Shown: positions 48,001-58,287 of the stretch, piece by piece
Numbering within the stretch: the first letter of the stretch is position 1
How the letters are laid out: each line of letters starts with the position of its first letter
DNA from: Apostichopus japonicus
Lineage: Eukaryota; Echinodermata; Holothuroidea; Aspidochirotida; Stichopodidae
DNA length: 64,000 nucleotides
Assembly (NCBI RefSeq): GCF_037975245.1
Contig: NC_092564.1
Span: 5,384,484 to 5,448,483 of the forward strand
Direction: 5' to 3'
Program-made: the position numbers and the translations under genes
The notes under the pieces: generated by a model
What the model saw: only the letters and a program-made list of their open reading frames with translations
What the model was told of the DNA's origin: nothing
The model's database searches: none

Positions 48001-51000
48001 TAACATCTCGTAAATTTTCTTGTCAGTCTTGCCTTCTATGAAATAAACGAATGAAAAAAATAATATTTGTAAGAATTCTTTCAATTTCTTCCACGTGGTA
48101 GCCTAACACCACACTAATTTAAAATCTAGTCTAACCATCTGTTTAGTCGCTGAAATTGTGACGCAGTTATAAGATATCTATGGATACTTTCATTATTGCT
48201 GTTATCTTTGACCACATGGTAGCCTAACAGCACACTAAGTCCATGGGGAAATCTAGGCTAACCATCTGTTTATTCACTGAAATTGTGACGCAGTTATAAG
48301 ATATCCATGGAATACTTTCATAACTGCTGTTATCTCACATGGTAGCCCAATACCACACTTAAGTCAATGGGAAAATCTTGCCTAACCATCAGTTTGCAAA
48401 AAAAAAGAAAATCACACTTTGCGTAGGATTTGGGTAATTATTAGGAACCGGCAAGTATCGGGTCGGGTGGGTACCCGGCTACCTGGAAACCCTGTGCAAA
48501 CACTAGTTACTATGGTTCCTGTGTAACAAGTGCTATATACATCTTTGCATATGCATAGCAATTGAACCATTTTGCACAGCATTTTGCAATGCAATACCAG
48601 ATACATTATTCCGTCTTCATTTTACTAGACCACGCTTGTACTGTAGCCTCACATATAATCTCCTATCAATGAATGAACTGTCCCCCTGAAACATCAACAT
48701 TCTCCTCCCCTTTCTACATATTAACATTTTCTACATGTTAACAATGTAAGAAACAGAATACTACAATATTTATCATTTTCACAGAGGGCACATCACGATC
48801 GAAACCAAAGATGAAACAGGTGAAAAGGTGTTTTCAAGTACATCAGGAAATAAGGATATGTAATGCTTTCTTGAGAGTTCTTATAGACATGACAATGACT
48901 CGTCTGTTTGGTGTAATTCATCAAACAATGTTTGTGCATATGACTTTCAGGCCTACGTCTGAAATCACTGCTTTGTAGTAACAGCATTACCCTTATCCAT
49001 TATCTTTGATTCAATTGCGATATGCTACTGTTAAACAACGACTAATGCAAATGTTGGAAATTCCAAACATAAGTGAAAACTATTTTCGTGGAAATTTGAG
49101 AGAAAGCGAGCTAGATTACCATCAAAACCCCTAGGAAACTTCACTAACCTCTGATCATCTGTGTACATTTGACCACATGGGTATGGGGATGACTGACTGC
49201 CACATCAAAGGCTGAAAAGTGAAAAAAAGATGTAACATAATTTAAAGGATTGAAGCTGCTCAATTACTTGCATTTTTCAGATCAAGTAAGAGGCTTTGAA
49301 TTTTCTCACCTGCCCCAGCTACCAGTAACAAACCAAAAAACACCCCCCCCAAAAAAAAATCCCTTTTCATTCTTTCAGCAAGGGAGTAAACAACATTGCA
49401 GGCAAATTCAAGCAGCATAAAGGAAGCCCATGAGCATCAAAAGTGCAATTTTCCTTCAAAACCCAGCATTCGCATCTATCTCCAGTTATGATGTGTACAG
49501 TAGGTACATACAAGACAGCATAGCTGTACATTAGTAACTAGTCACTATACAGTAAAGTATGCTTGAAACACTACTCCCTATATTGCTTGCGAGCCACAAG
49601 TTAAACATTAGAGCCTTAAATTTTCCATTATTAAATTTGAAAGAAAAGTGAAACATCACCTGCCAAGTTTCCTTTTGCTAAATTGTCAGCAAATCTTTTG
49701 GTACTCCAAAAATATGTTACAAAATAAGTTCTTGATCAGGAGTAACTCATCGTCTTAATTCGTTTTGCATTTTATTTTGTACGTTGAACTGGGCAGGATT
49801 TCAACTATATCCCAAGTGGGTGAACCCATGCAAGATACCAATGAAAGTGGTTAATTTGTGTAACGATGTATGGTACTTCACAAAGTAAAAAATTTGGATG
49901 CAAACTGTTAAGTAGTACAAAACAGTTTTGTGTATCTTTGACAACAAATCTGGGTTGATTCAAGTCAATTGGTGCAAAGAAACAAGAATTTAGGACCTGA
50001 ATTCAAACTTTCAAGCCAATGGTTCAATCATTTTCGTCTTTAGGGGTTCAAATCTTCTGGTATACTATTGTTAATCATTCAACTTACCAAATGTCTGCAA
50101 AATGATGCTTTCATTGATGACAAGTTCCTGACTCTGCTGCATGTAACTCTGTGTTCAGAATGAAATATAAAATATTTGTATGAAATAATGTGTGCAATAT
50201 ACACAGTTCATACTGTAACAGGCATACTAAATACTACACGAACAGTGACATTGTAAAACTACAAAACTGTGGATGATCATTTGGATGTGGACTCCCTTCA
50301 GATAGGACCAACTAACCTATCACACAAAAGAAACATTATGTTAAACGGAAATAATGGAACTGGGCTCCCACCATGGGCGCAAAATGGGCAGGCAACAGGG
50401 ACTTGACTGACCTTCAGAACACAAATTGAGAGATGTATTGTTCAAAACAAACAATACACCCTTTCATATAAGTATACTTATAAGTATATTGCCTTTATTT
50501 TCATGAGCTATCTTTATTCTCATGAGCTATCCTTATTTTCAAGAGCTATCTTTATTCTCATAAGCTATCCTTATTTTCAAGAGCTATCTTTATTTTCATC
50601 AGCTATCTTTATTTTCATGAGCTATCTTTATTTTCAAGAGCTATCTTTATTCTCATAATCTATCCTTATTTTCATGAGCTATCCTTATTTTCAAGAGCTA
50701 TCTTTATTCTCATGAGCTATCCTTATTTTCAAGAGCTATCTTTATTCTCATAAGCTATCCTTATTTTCAAGAGCTATCTTTATTTTCATCAGCTATCTTT
50801 ATTTTCATGAGCTATCTTTATTTTCATGAGCTATCTTTATTCTCATGAGCTATCCTTATTTTCAAGAGCTATCTTTATTTTCATCAGCTATCTTTATTTT
50901 CATGAGCTATCTTGATTTCCATGAGCCATCTTGATTTTCATGAGCTATCTTGACAATTGAGAAACATTTTAGTGATTCAGTTAGACGTAACTGGAATGGA

Positions 51001-54000
51001 TCTCTTCTTTTCTTAACAATTACCAGTTGTGGATATCTGTCCTACACGCATGCTCTACTTTTCATCTTCTCCTGTGATCGTAATGGAATCGCATAGAAAA
51101 AACAGAAACCACTCCACATTGCTATTCGCTTTGTGACATTTTCAGCAGCAGTAACACAGGTCATCTCTTTGTATTTCCTGCAATTGTATCATTCTGTACC
51201 CTTCCGTGTGACAAGACAAAGCTTTAATGTTCTGTTCTTGTTCCAAAAGCTGTATTGCACTCTTAATATTGTGTAAATTCAACACTGATGACTCTCCAGT
51301 GTTATTTACTACACAGCTGGTGAAATAATGCATTTAATTAAGAGTGATGCTAGGGAAAACTGGTTGAAATTAAATCATTTTGCAAGTAGAATTTTGCTGA
51401 AACTCACATCACTTTTTGGATCCAAAGGTGGTGCCCCTCGGTGGAGACAAAGATGAGCAACTTTCAAGACATGTTCAAGTTTGTGGGGTTGTTCTTCCAC
51501 TTTTGCAGCTAAAAATAAGCAAGCAGCTGAAATACTCTGTAGAAGAAACGAGAGAGAACTTGGAAAATTAAAGAATACTTTCTAGCAACGTGCAAAAGCT
51601 GACATCAAAATCATCCCCAGGTAGCAAAGGGGCAATATAAAACAATTGGTATCCCCAAAACTTGTATTGAAACTGATAACATTACGCTTGAATATGAATC
51701 CAGTTACAACTGTAGTATGGATGATCATCACAATGTCACAAATTTAATATCTGTTGTTATATCTTACATGTTAATCTGATCACATTTCAGTTTGACGGCA
51801 ACTCATAAAAAAGAACCTTGTCTTTTGGACTGAGACACATCAGCAAGATAGAGCTATTACAGTGAAGTAAACATTTACCTACGAAGGAACAAAACTCATT
51901 TTGATCCTAACAACTTTAGTTCAAGCTGGAATTGAAATGCTGACCAACGTAATTTACCTAACGTAAGGGCCAATGTAGAATTCAAGTTGGAGTAACATTT
52001 GAACCAAAAGCTTCATTTTCAAACTGATGCAAGATTAACTTTGCAAAAATGAACGTTACTTCATTTTACCAGTCCAAGTTAACATACTGATTATTATCTT
52101 TGTAGATTGTCAGTACTTTTACAAACTTGAGCTTCGCATGCATAATTAATATTCACTTTAGCTTCACTGGATCATACTGACCAAACTACTACACTTTCAT
52201 ACTTACATTTCTTGGAAAACGTGTGAACGGTTGAAACATGTAGAACCTGTGCATATACACAATTGCAGTATTAATACACAGCTGATTACTGTTTTATTAG
52301 GTCAAGGATGAATGTGCAGGTGAATAATAAAATTAACAAATACACTTGATATTAGTGATGGGAACGGGTACCCGACCACAAAAATTACTACCCAACCAAG
52401 CCGTTACTACCAGATATTCGTCACTAACATCATTTTCTATTTCAGTTACATTTTGTTGCAAAGATATGAAGGGAAAAAATCATTTGTATTCTTCGTAATT
52501 TCGTCATTTGGTGATATTCCCTACTTATCTTGATGTTATAAAGTGTAAAATGTGGTGAATTATATTTTTCTATTTCCACAAAACTGGAGAACGATTTAGA
52601 AGGTTGAACTACAAACTTCTCTAAAATCTGTTGATTTGATATGGAATGCCCCATATCGCCTATTGTTGTATAGAACCATGACTTGCAGTATCTGGGAAAG
52701 AAATAAACTTCATAAACCTCATTACTGCAATACAATAAGAACAGTAAATTATTCCCTGATCATAGATGCAAACTATGTTGTTTTCATAAGACCATGAAGG
52801 AAAGCGTGTATGGTATGGACTTTGCCTCGTGTTTTCATAGGGAATAGTTAGCTTTGTTCTTGCTAAGGAGTCAGTTGGCTTGAGGTGTGCTTTACTTACC
52901 TAAATGTTACACTGATAATTGACCTACTTTTCTTGAACGTCTATGATAATAGTTTGCATAACTTTGCAGATCCTTTAATGACTGACCTAATTAATTCTAG
53001 AGTGGAGCCAGAACAGTTTACTCCATGGAACTTTCCCTGGAAATGTGCCAAAAATGTTAGGCAGAGGACGAGCTCAGTTGTTTGGCAAGGTACCTGGGAA
53101 AATTTACAGCACATATACCATAGTCTGTTGGGGTAGGGTTAAGCACTGCAGTTGTGATATACCTATAATGCACGCTATTCTTTGTTAGTCAGTCTAGAAA
53201 CGGAGCTTTGCCAAACGATGTTTGTTTTACGATATCGGTTTAGTTTTGTAAGTTAACCTTTTTAAAGATTGTCGAAGAGATTAAATCTCTTTTCATTTTA
53301 TAACATAATATAAACTTGTAATTTTAATATTTTCATCAGTTTCCACACAATATGAAATCAAAAAGTACTTCACATCAGCAACTGCAATTTTTTTTAACGG
53401 CAATCACTCAAATATACCAAAATAATTTGGGGGGCCTTCACCCCCTGGTCCACCACAAGGGTTCCACCATTGACCCCACCGGGGCCCTTAGACAGGCCCC
53501 TGTATGCCACCCCATTGTGGTCGCACCCTATGTGTTCTCGTGTGTTCACTGGACGAACACCGGAGGCAAATAAATAGTTGTTTGAAAAGTGTTCACGGAA
53601 AATTACACAAGGTTAAAAACTGGGTTAACATTTAACTTTTTAAATGCGTAAACACCTAGGCCTACAACAGCTATGTTTAAGTCTTTCTGGAAAAGCTTGA
53701 CAGGAAGCTTCTCACATTAATTACGGTATGTGCTACTGAAGGTTTTGCCTGAATTTACATTTGTTACAAATGCAAAGTTTAATGTGTCAACTGTAACGTA
53801 AAACTTTGACTCGATGAAGTGTTACTGTTCGACCAGTCTAGGCTTGAGAAGTTAGGGCATACTACTATTTCACTTGCAAGGTACAGTATCAACTGGAGAA
53901 GCCGGTAGTTATGTCGCAATCAAAAGCTGGGGAGAAACATTAGACATGTATGGGTGTTTGTTTTCCCAAAAACAAAATGGCGCACACTGTTCATGATCTA

Positions 54001-54501
54001 AATGAACAACTTTCAAGAATAGGTCTAACAGTAACATTAGGCCTAACCTACCACAACCAACTGACATAGTTCCATTTCAGTTGCTCTGAAGTGACACATA
54101 TTTGGAAATGGTGGATGGTTTGCTACAGTACTAGGCACATTCGGCAAAGAAATACCGTTATTGTTTTGAATAGCAATACATAGTATACTAGTTAGCATTA
54201 GCCTACTGTACGTATAATGTACAAGTTCGGGTTAAAACACTGCGTGATAAGCCTACACACGCCATGGTGTGAATGCACATGTTGTATTGCAGTGCACTAA
54301 CGTAAGAACAGCCATGTTGGATTTTAATATCCATAGGTTTGGCAAAGGATACACCTGCAGACGCTGACCCATATCTTGAATTAAATTTGCAGATTGCTGC
54401 CGATAGGACAGTTCTTTCTCGGGCTCCACACCACATTTTCGAGAAGGGGTATTTTGAAGTTGTTCACGTGTAAAATGCCAGCGATCAGAACGTGCCGCCA
54501 T
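39090..54501 (-). CDS. CCNT1: Cyclin T (P-TEFb subunit), complete, 10 coding exons, 1,242 aa
   Basis: Cyclin T binds CDK9 to form P-TEFb, the kinase that releases paused RNA polymerase II in the nucleus. Exons: 54353-54501, 52207-52288, 51408-51536, 50088-50148, 49149-49211, 46003-46048, 43781-43871, 43439-43511, 43196-43269 and 39090-42050; all phases join (3,729 nt with stop). Residues 1-256 form the two cyclin boxes and match the family closely: [69 protein letters not shown] and PNRLKR. The last exon carries LGEYR near 356 (cf. LKEYR in the human protein), a charged helix, a His/Lys-rich run near 972-990, long proline runs near 1,150-1,180 and the C-terminal PRPPPYS. It is larger than human CCNT1 (726 aa). 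The start is the only in-frame ATG ahead of the cyclin box. Vertebrate CCNT1 and CCNT2 both descend from one such gene, so the symbol is approximate. Confidence 0.95.
42051..43195. other. CCNT1: Cyclin T intron 9
   Basis: Short CTGTATTGAAATCTG-type repeats near 42,275-42,325; otherwise nothing recognised. Confidence 0.6.
43196..43269 (-). CDS. CCNT1: Cyclin T exon 9
   Basis: 74 nt, TTTTCCAG acceptor and GTGAGA donor, residues 232-256. Encodes [15 protein letters not shown], the end of the cyclin fold. Confidence 0.92.
43439..43511 (-). CDS. CCNT1: Cyclin T exon 8
   Basis: 73 nt, CCTTCAG acceptor and GTAAGT donor, residues 208-231. Encodes [11 protein letters not shown]. Confidence 0.92.
43781..43871 (-). 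CDS. CCNT1: Cyclin T exon 7
   Basis: 91 nt, TTTGCAG acceptor and GTGAGT donor, residues 177-207. Encodes [10 protein letters not shown] and VHLACKW, second cyclin box. Confidence 0.93.
43872..46002. other. CCNT1: Cyclin T intron 6
   Basis: A C-run near 45,179 and a minus-strand 85-codon frame at 45,313-45,570 with protein-like composition but no recognised family. No exon of cyclin T is missing here, since exons 6 and 7 join in phase. Confidence 0.5.
46003..46048 (-). CDS. CCNT1: Cyclin T exon 6 (micro-exon)
   Basis: 46 nt, GAGAGCAG acceptor and GTTGGA donor, residues 162-176. Encodes [14 protein letters not shown]. Too short to be found as an open frame; fixed by homology and phase. Confidence 0.9.
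46049..47743. other. CCNT1: Cyclin T intron 5, first part
   Basis: Repeated ACCAGGTCGGGTCA motifs near 46,090-46,130 and a C-run at 46,276. Nothing else recognised. Confidence 0.5.
47744..48513. mobile_element. TIR element, about 770 bp, in cyclin T intron 5
   Basis: Left end near CTAGTGTTTACACGGGT and right end near ACCCTGTGCAAACACTAG are imperfect inverted repeats of about 17 bp. Inside, a block of about 125 bp (GGTAGCCTAACAnCACACT to TTATAAGATATC) is repeated about 2.5 times at 48,093-48,395. GGGTACCC-type motifs occur at both ends. The target duplication was not resolved. hAT-like by style only. Confidence 0.6.
49149..49211 (-). CDS. CCNT1: Cyclin T exon 5
   Basis: 63 nt, CTTTTCAG acceptor and GTTAGT donor, residues 141-161. 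Encodes [14 protein letters not shown]. Confidence 0.92.
50088..50148 (-). CDS. CCNT1: Cyclin T exon 4
   Basis: 61 nt, AACACAG acceptor and GTAAGT donor, residues 121-140. Encodes ESIILQTF. Confidence 0.92.
50486..50955. repeat. 19-bp tandem repeat in cyclin T intron 3
   Basis: About 25 copies of TATCTTTATTTTCATGAGC with variants (TATCC, TCAAG, CATCAG). Higher-order pattern: a run of variants near 50,545-50,640 recurs near 50,740-50,830. Confidence 0.93.
51408..51536 (-). CDS. CCNT1: Cyclin T exon 3
   Basis: 129 nt, TTCTACAG acceptor and GTGAGT donor, residues 78-120. Encodes [17 protein letters not shown]. Confidence 0.94.
51537..52206. other. CCNT1: Cyclin T intron 2
   Basis: AT-rich; nothing recognised. 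Confidence 0.6.
52207..52288 (-). CDS. CCNT1: Cyclin T exon 2
   Basis: 82 nt, AAAACAG acceptor and GTAAGT donor, residues 50-77. Encodes [12 protein letters not shown], nearly invariant in cyclin T. Confidence 0.93.
52353..52426. mobile_element. Small TIR remnant (74 bp)
   Basis: TAGTGATGGGAACGGGTACC at the left and CGTCACTA at the right. The GGGTACC motif and CCGTTACT match the ends of the 47,744 element, so they may be one family. No clear target duplication. Confidence 0.45.
52427..54352. other. CCNT1: Cyclin T intron 1, first part
   Basis: Nothing recognised apart from a GC-rich block near 53,430-53,570. Confidence 0.5.
54353..54501 (-). CDS. CCNT1: Cyclin T exon 1
   Basis: ATG at 54501-54499 ([14 protein letters not shown]), residues 1-49 plus two bases. 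The donor is GTATCC at 54352; using a GTGTAT donor two bases earlier would drop the conserved V-x-Q link to exon 2. Confidence 0.92.
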
Positions 54502-54550
54502 GAATTTTTTAGCGACCAACCGAGGCTAGAAAGACGCCTGCGCAGATGGA
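54494..54550. promoter_or_regulatory. Cyclin T promoter edge: YY1-like and NRF1-like motifs
   Basis: GCCGCCAT at 54494-54501 covers the cyclin T start codon and matches the YY1 core, though the flank differs from consensus. ACGCCTGCGCA at 54534-54544 matches the NRF1 pattern on the minus strand (TGCGCAGGCGT). Both are typical of TATA-less housekeeping promoters. Confidence 0.45.
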
Positions 54551-54949
54551 AATGACTTTCGTTGAACTCGAAGCATGACGTAACATCTTCCAGATGCATC
54601 ATGGGAATGCAAAATCTCAACACAACAAATGCCCCGAAACGGATAATATTTTCACACCAAACGTCTGGCTTCATTTTAGAAAATGTCGATAAGATACTGG
54701 TAGTGACAGTAATCAGCAAATCTTCTGACACGACGAAAATGGATTTGATGGCATGCGTTGGAAAAGCTTCGGAGGGCCTAGGTTGCCTTCGTATAGGTCT
54801 GCTGTGCACGGGGTTCTTATTGATACTGCTCAAGATCGCCTTTACATTATTATAATATAGGATAGTATATGAAATGAGCATACACTAACGTACTATACAT
54901 GCTTTGCACTATACACTGGTTTTGTACACATGTAATGTAGGCTATTCAG

Positions 54950-54960
54950 ACGCATGCGCA
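54950..54960. promoter_or_regulatory. NRF1-like palindrome
   Basis: ACGCATGCGCA lies about 450 bp from the cyclin T start, on the side facing KANSL2. It is a good NRF1 match and a candidate element for divergent transcription. Confidence 0.45.
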
Positions 54961-57679
54961 ACGGCCATCAGGTTCATAAATGACAACCGTTCGCGTATTG
55001 TATGACCAGAGAATTGATATTCATTGGTATGAGGACAACATAACAAACCGTTGACATCATGAAAGTATGGTTACATCTCCCTGGGTCAGGGTGGTGCGCC
55101 TACAGAGGGCTGGACCTGGATTACGGGGTGAGAGGGATACAGTTTCTGGCAATTAAGAATAATTCTAAATTGTGACTGAAATATTATACATACAAGGCGT
55201 CGCGGGAGAACACTGCATACCAGTACAAAAGAAAGTATGTTCCTCGTGTGGGTCAACTTCAAGGCTAGAGGTGGGGGGGGGGGTGGGTGGACCGACAAAT
55301 CGAGTCATGGCACATCGAATTGGATCGCAGTTTCAACTTCAACAAAGGTTTGATTCGTGGGAACATGCATGAATAACATTTCATGATCTAGCCGATAGAT
55401 GATACCCATATCCTGTCACACACCTGCTCACGTTTAATATGCAGTATTTTAATCCCTAACTGCGTCAGTTTTAACCTGTCGTTTGCACATGACTTACTCT
55501 TGTTTTTGATTCAATTGTTGGTCACGAGGTCTTTGTCCGACAACAGGTTTGGGGAAGTAAAATAGGTTTGACAAGCATATATAACGGTTATCAGTTTAGT
55601 TTAGTAAATCCTAAGGTCATATAAGTCGAAAGCCTGTCCATGACAGGATTGTAGATGCATACTAGCTAGTTTATCCCAAATCTTTCTTTGCGACGAGTGT
55701 TCACTGAGAATGCGTGTATTTGTCACATCCATTCCTACTCCAAGGGAGCCCCATTTAACGTCCCCGTCCGACGGACGATAGTGCACCTTAGCTTTAGTCA
55801 TATTTATTGACCAATTTTTGCAAAACTAAGGGAGTTGAATAAGGTGCCCCAATGCGATCATCATCACTGCAGTGCAGCTCTGGTGAACTAACTTGAAGTT
55901 AATTGTTTCGAAACCATTGACAACTTCGGCAAACCAACGAACCGGCCCGGTTGCCAATTCGCAAACATAATGTACCAAATATCAATATACCAGCTCAAGT
56001 AAGTGCTAGCTGCAATGTTAAATAGGTCAGTCAAGGTAGCATCTACCATGATTGCCATGATTCATGATGAGGATTTGAACAGGGAATCGAGATATTGTGA
56101 GTCGGACATTAATTATATGTATTCTTAGTGTTATGCGCCTTGAGCACCGTTGTCGGTGGATTTGTCTGCGCTTTATTAATCCTCAATATTATTATTATTA
56201 TTAATAGTGCTCAATATGCACGTCAAAGGACCAAAGGCATATAAGCTGCACGTGCTTACCACTTCGAACTGTCGGCGGCCGAAACTACGTTTTTACAGTC
56301 ATGTTTCCTATGTAATACTCACGTGATTCTACATGATACTACCGTATACCTACTTACGTTGTACTTAACATTTATTTTTTGGCTGTATGGAAGTATCAAT
56401 ATCGTCAGAAATCAACTAAATGTAACATGCCCGACTTACAATGCAGTGCCTAATTAGGTAAACGTGATCATCAGTTACGTAACGTAAGGTTTACTTCTAA
56501 TATATACATACATATATCTTCATACAAGAACGCTAAATAATTGAAAATAATAAGAAACCGTAACCAAGAGAGTCGGCTATCACATCTTTGATACCAGGCG
56601 CGGATCCAGGGGTGGTGTTACAACCGCCCCTCCCTCCCCCTGTATTCAACCCTTTACTAAAATAGGGTTACTGATATTGTATAACACATTTTACTCATGC
56701 CTTTATTATACGTTTACATCCATTTTTAACCTCAGAGGCTTAGGCTTTTTAATCTTAACACACTAGAAGTTAGGCAGTTGCAGGGGGTTTCCTTCATAGG
56801 GTCCTTGATGGGGATTTTTTTATCCTTCTGATCTTTATTTAAATAAGCTTGGTACCGGAGATTCAAGTCTCTTGGTTTGACCCGAGTCCTTGGCTGACTC
56901 GCGTCAGGTTAAGGCCGGAGTCCGAGTGAGGTATAAATTCATTTTTGTTGTTAGGTCATGTGAGTTGCCGACTCAAGTCAAGTTAAATCACCAAAATGGG
57001 ACAGTGATTTGAATTGTTGTTTCATATTTATTGTAAATTTATCATGTAACCGATAGAAGATTAGGAAAGTATAAGGCAAACATTTAAAATTGGCGTTCCA
57101 CAGTGGGCGCTGCATGTACATTGCATCGCGTATACGCTACTCACTACACTGACTGACTATGCTCACACTGTACTACGAACATCATGCATATTTGTCTCCT
57201 GTGTGGAGTAATGTCACAACAACAGCCCAGTTATGATTCTTTGTTTAGCCTAACTGAAAGAAGAGAACTTTACAACAACACCCTTACAGCCACTCTGTCG
57301 AATGCTTAATCAAGGCTTCTTTCAGTTGCATTTCTAAGCTAGTTTCAAATTTTCCAAATGTCAGAAGTAAGTTTTGATAACGAGCACAAACGTTAGGCCT
57401 AACTTAGCCTAACACAACAGAAACACAGCAACATTTAGGCCTATAACCTGAAACTTTAAATCCATGGTTCATATTCATACAGTACTTTAGGCCTGATAAC
57501 AATTGCTATAATCAGTTGTGCCAACAATCAGTGACAATTTTTCCAAATGTGACTTCAGAATGATCAACATTGCCTAGGACACCCCACAAGCATTGTTTGG
57601 TGCTGTCACATCTGATCGGGCAGAATCAAATGCCTTGATTGGGCAGTTTTTATCAGGTTTAGCATATTGCTAGTTAGTA
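54961..57679. other. Interval between cyclin T and KANSL2
   Basis: Should contain the KANSL2 first exon. A GGCGCGGATCCAGGGG fragment near 56,597 looks like a worn transposon end. A poly-G run sits at 55,272. No coding exon recognised. Confidence 0.5.
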
Positions 57680-57824
57680 GTTGTAACATACAACTTAGTT
57701 GTAACATACAACTTAGTTGTAACATACAACTTAGTTGTAACATACAACTTAGTTGTAACATACAACTTAGTTGTAACATACAACTTAGTTGTAACATACA
57801 ACTTCGTTGTAACATACAACTTAG
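57680..57824. repeat. 18-bp tandem repeat with internal dyad (8 units)
   Basis: Eight almost identical copies of GTTGTAACATACAACTTA, in which GTTGTA and TACAAC are complementary, so each unit can fold. It lies about 215 bp upstream of the first recognised KANSL2 coding exon. Confidence 0.95.
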
Positions 57825-58037
57825 TTAAGTTGATAAAGGTACCAGTGCATATTTTTGCTTCAAGTATAAATCCCTTTTTAATTTTGGTGATCTCACTTGT
57901 CCCCAATGCCCTTTCACTGTCCATCATTAAATACAGTTAACTCTTGTTATCTTGTAGAAGGCTCATTATAAAATTGTTTGGACCACTCGTCCACTTTCAG
58001 ACAGCCATACTGTAGCTCTGTATCTATTTTTTTACAG

Positions 58038-58287
58038 TGTCAAAGCCTTATCGTCAAAGATCCAGTGCTGTCTTAAGGAAGAGCCAGCATGGAAAATCTC
58101 AACTGGATGGGTCTTTTTGCAGATATGCTCATCGTATCTGTATGCAGGATAGATTAGATGGATTTGATTTCTGCATCGACCACATTCTGCAAGACAAGAA
58201 TGCTCCTTTCAAGCCGTGCAACTTTGTATCTGCAAAAAGTGGCGCAAAATGCACAAAGGCAGCACCTAGAGGGGACAAAAAGGATGG
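58038..58287 (+). CDS. KANSL2: KANSL2 exon with first zinc domain
   Basis: 250 nt, TTTTTACAG acceptor and GTAAGA donor. No in-frame ATG before the zinc cysteines, so translation must begin upstream or at a split A|TG. Ends KKDG. Confidence 0.9.

Noticed and set aside
54502-54519. Cyclin T start six codons upstream
   Set aside because: That codon is TTG; the first ATG is at 54501.
57606-57927. Two repeat-peptide frames (LQLSCM and YVTTKL types)
   Set aside because: Translations of the 18-bp tandem repeat.
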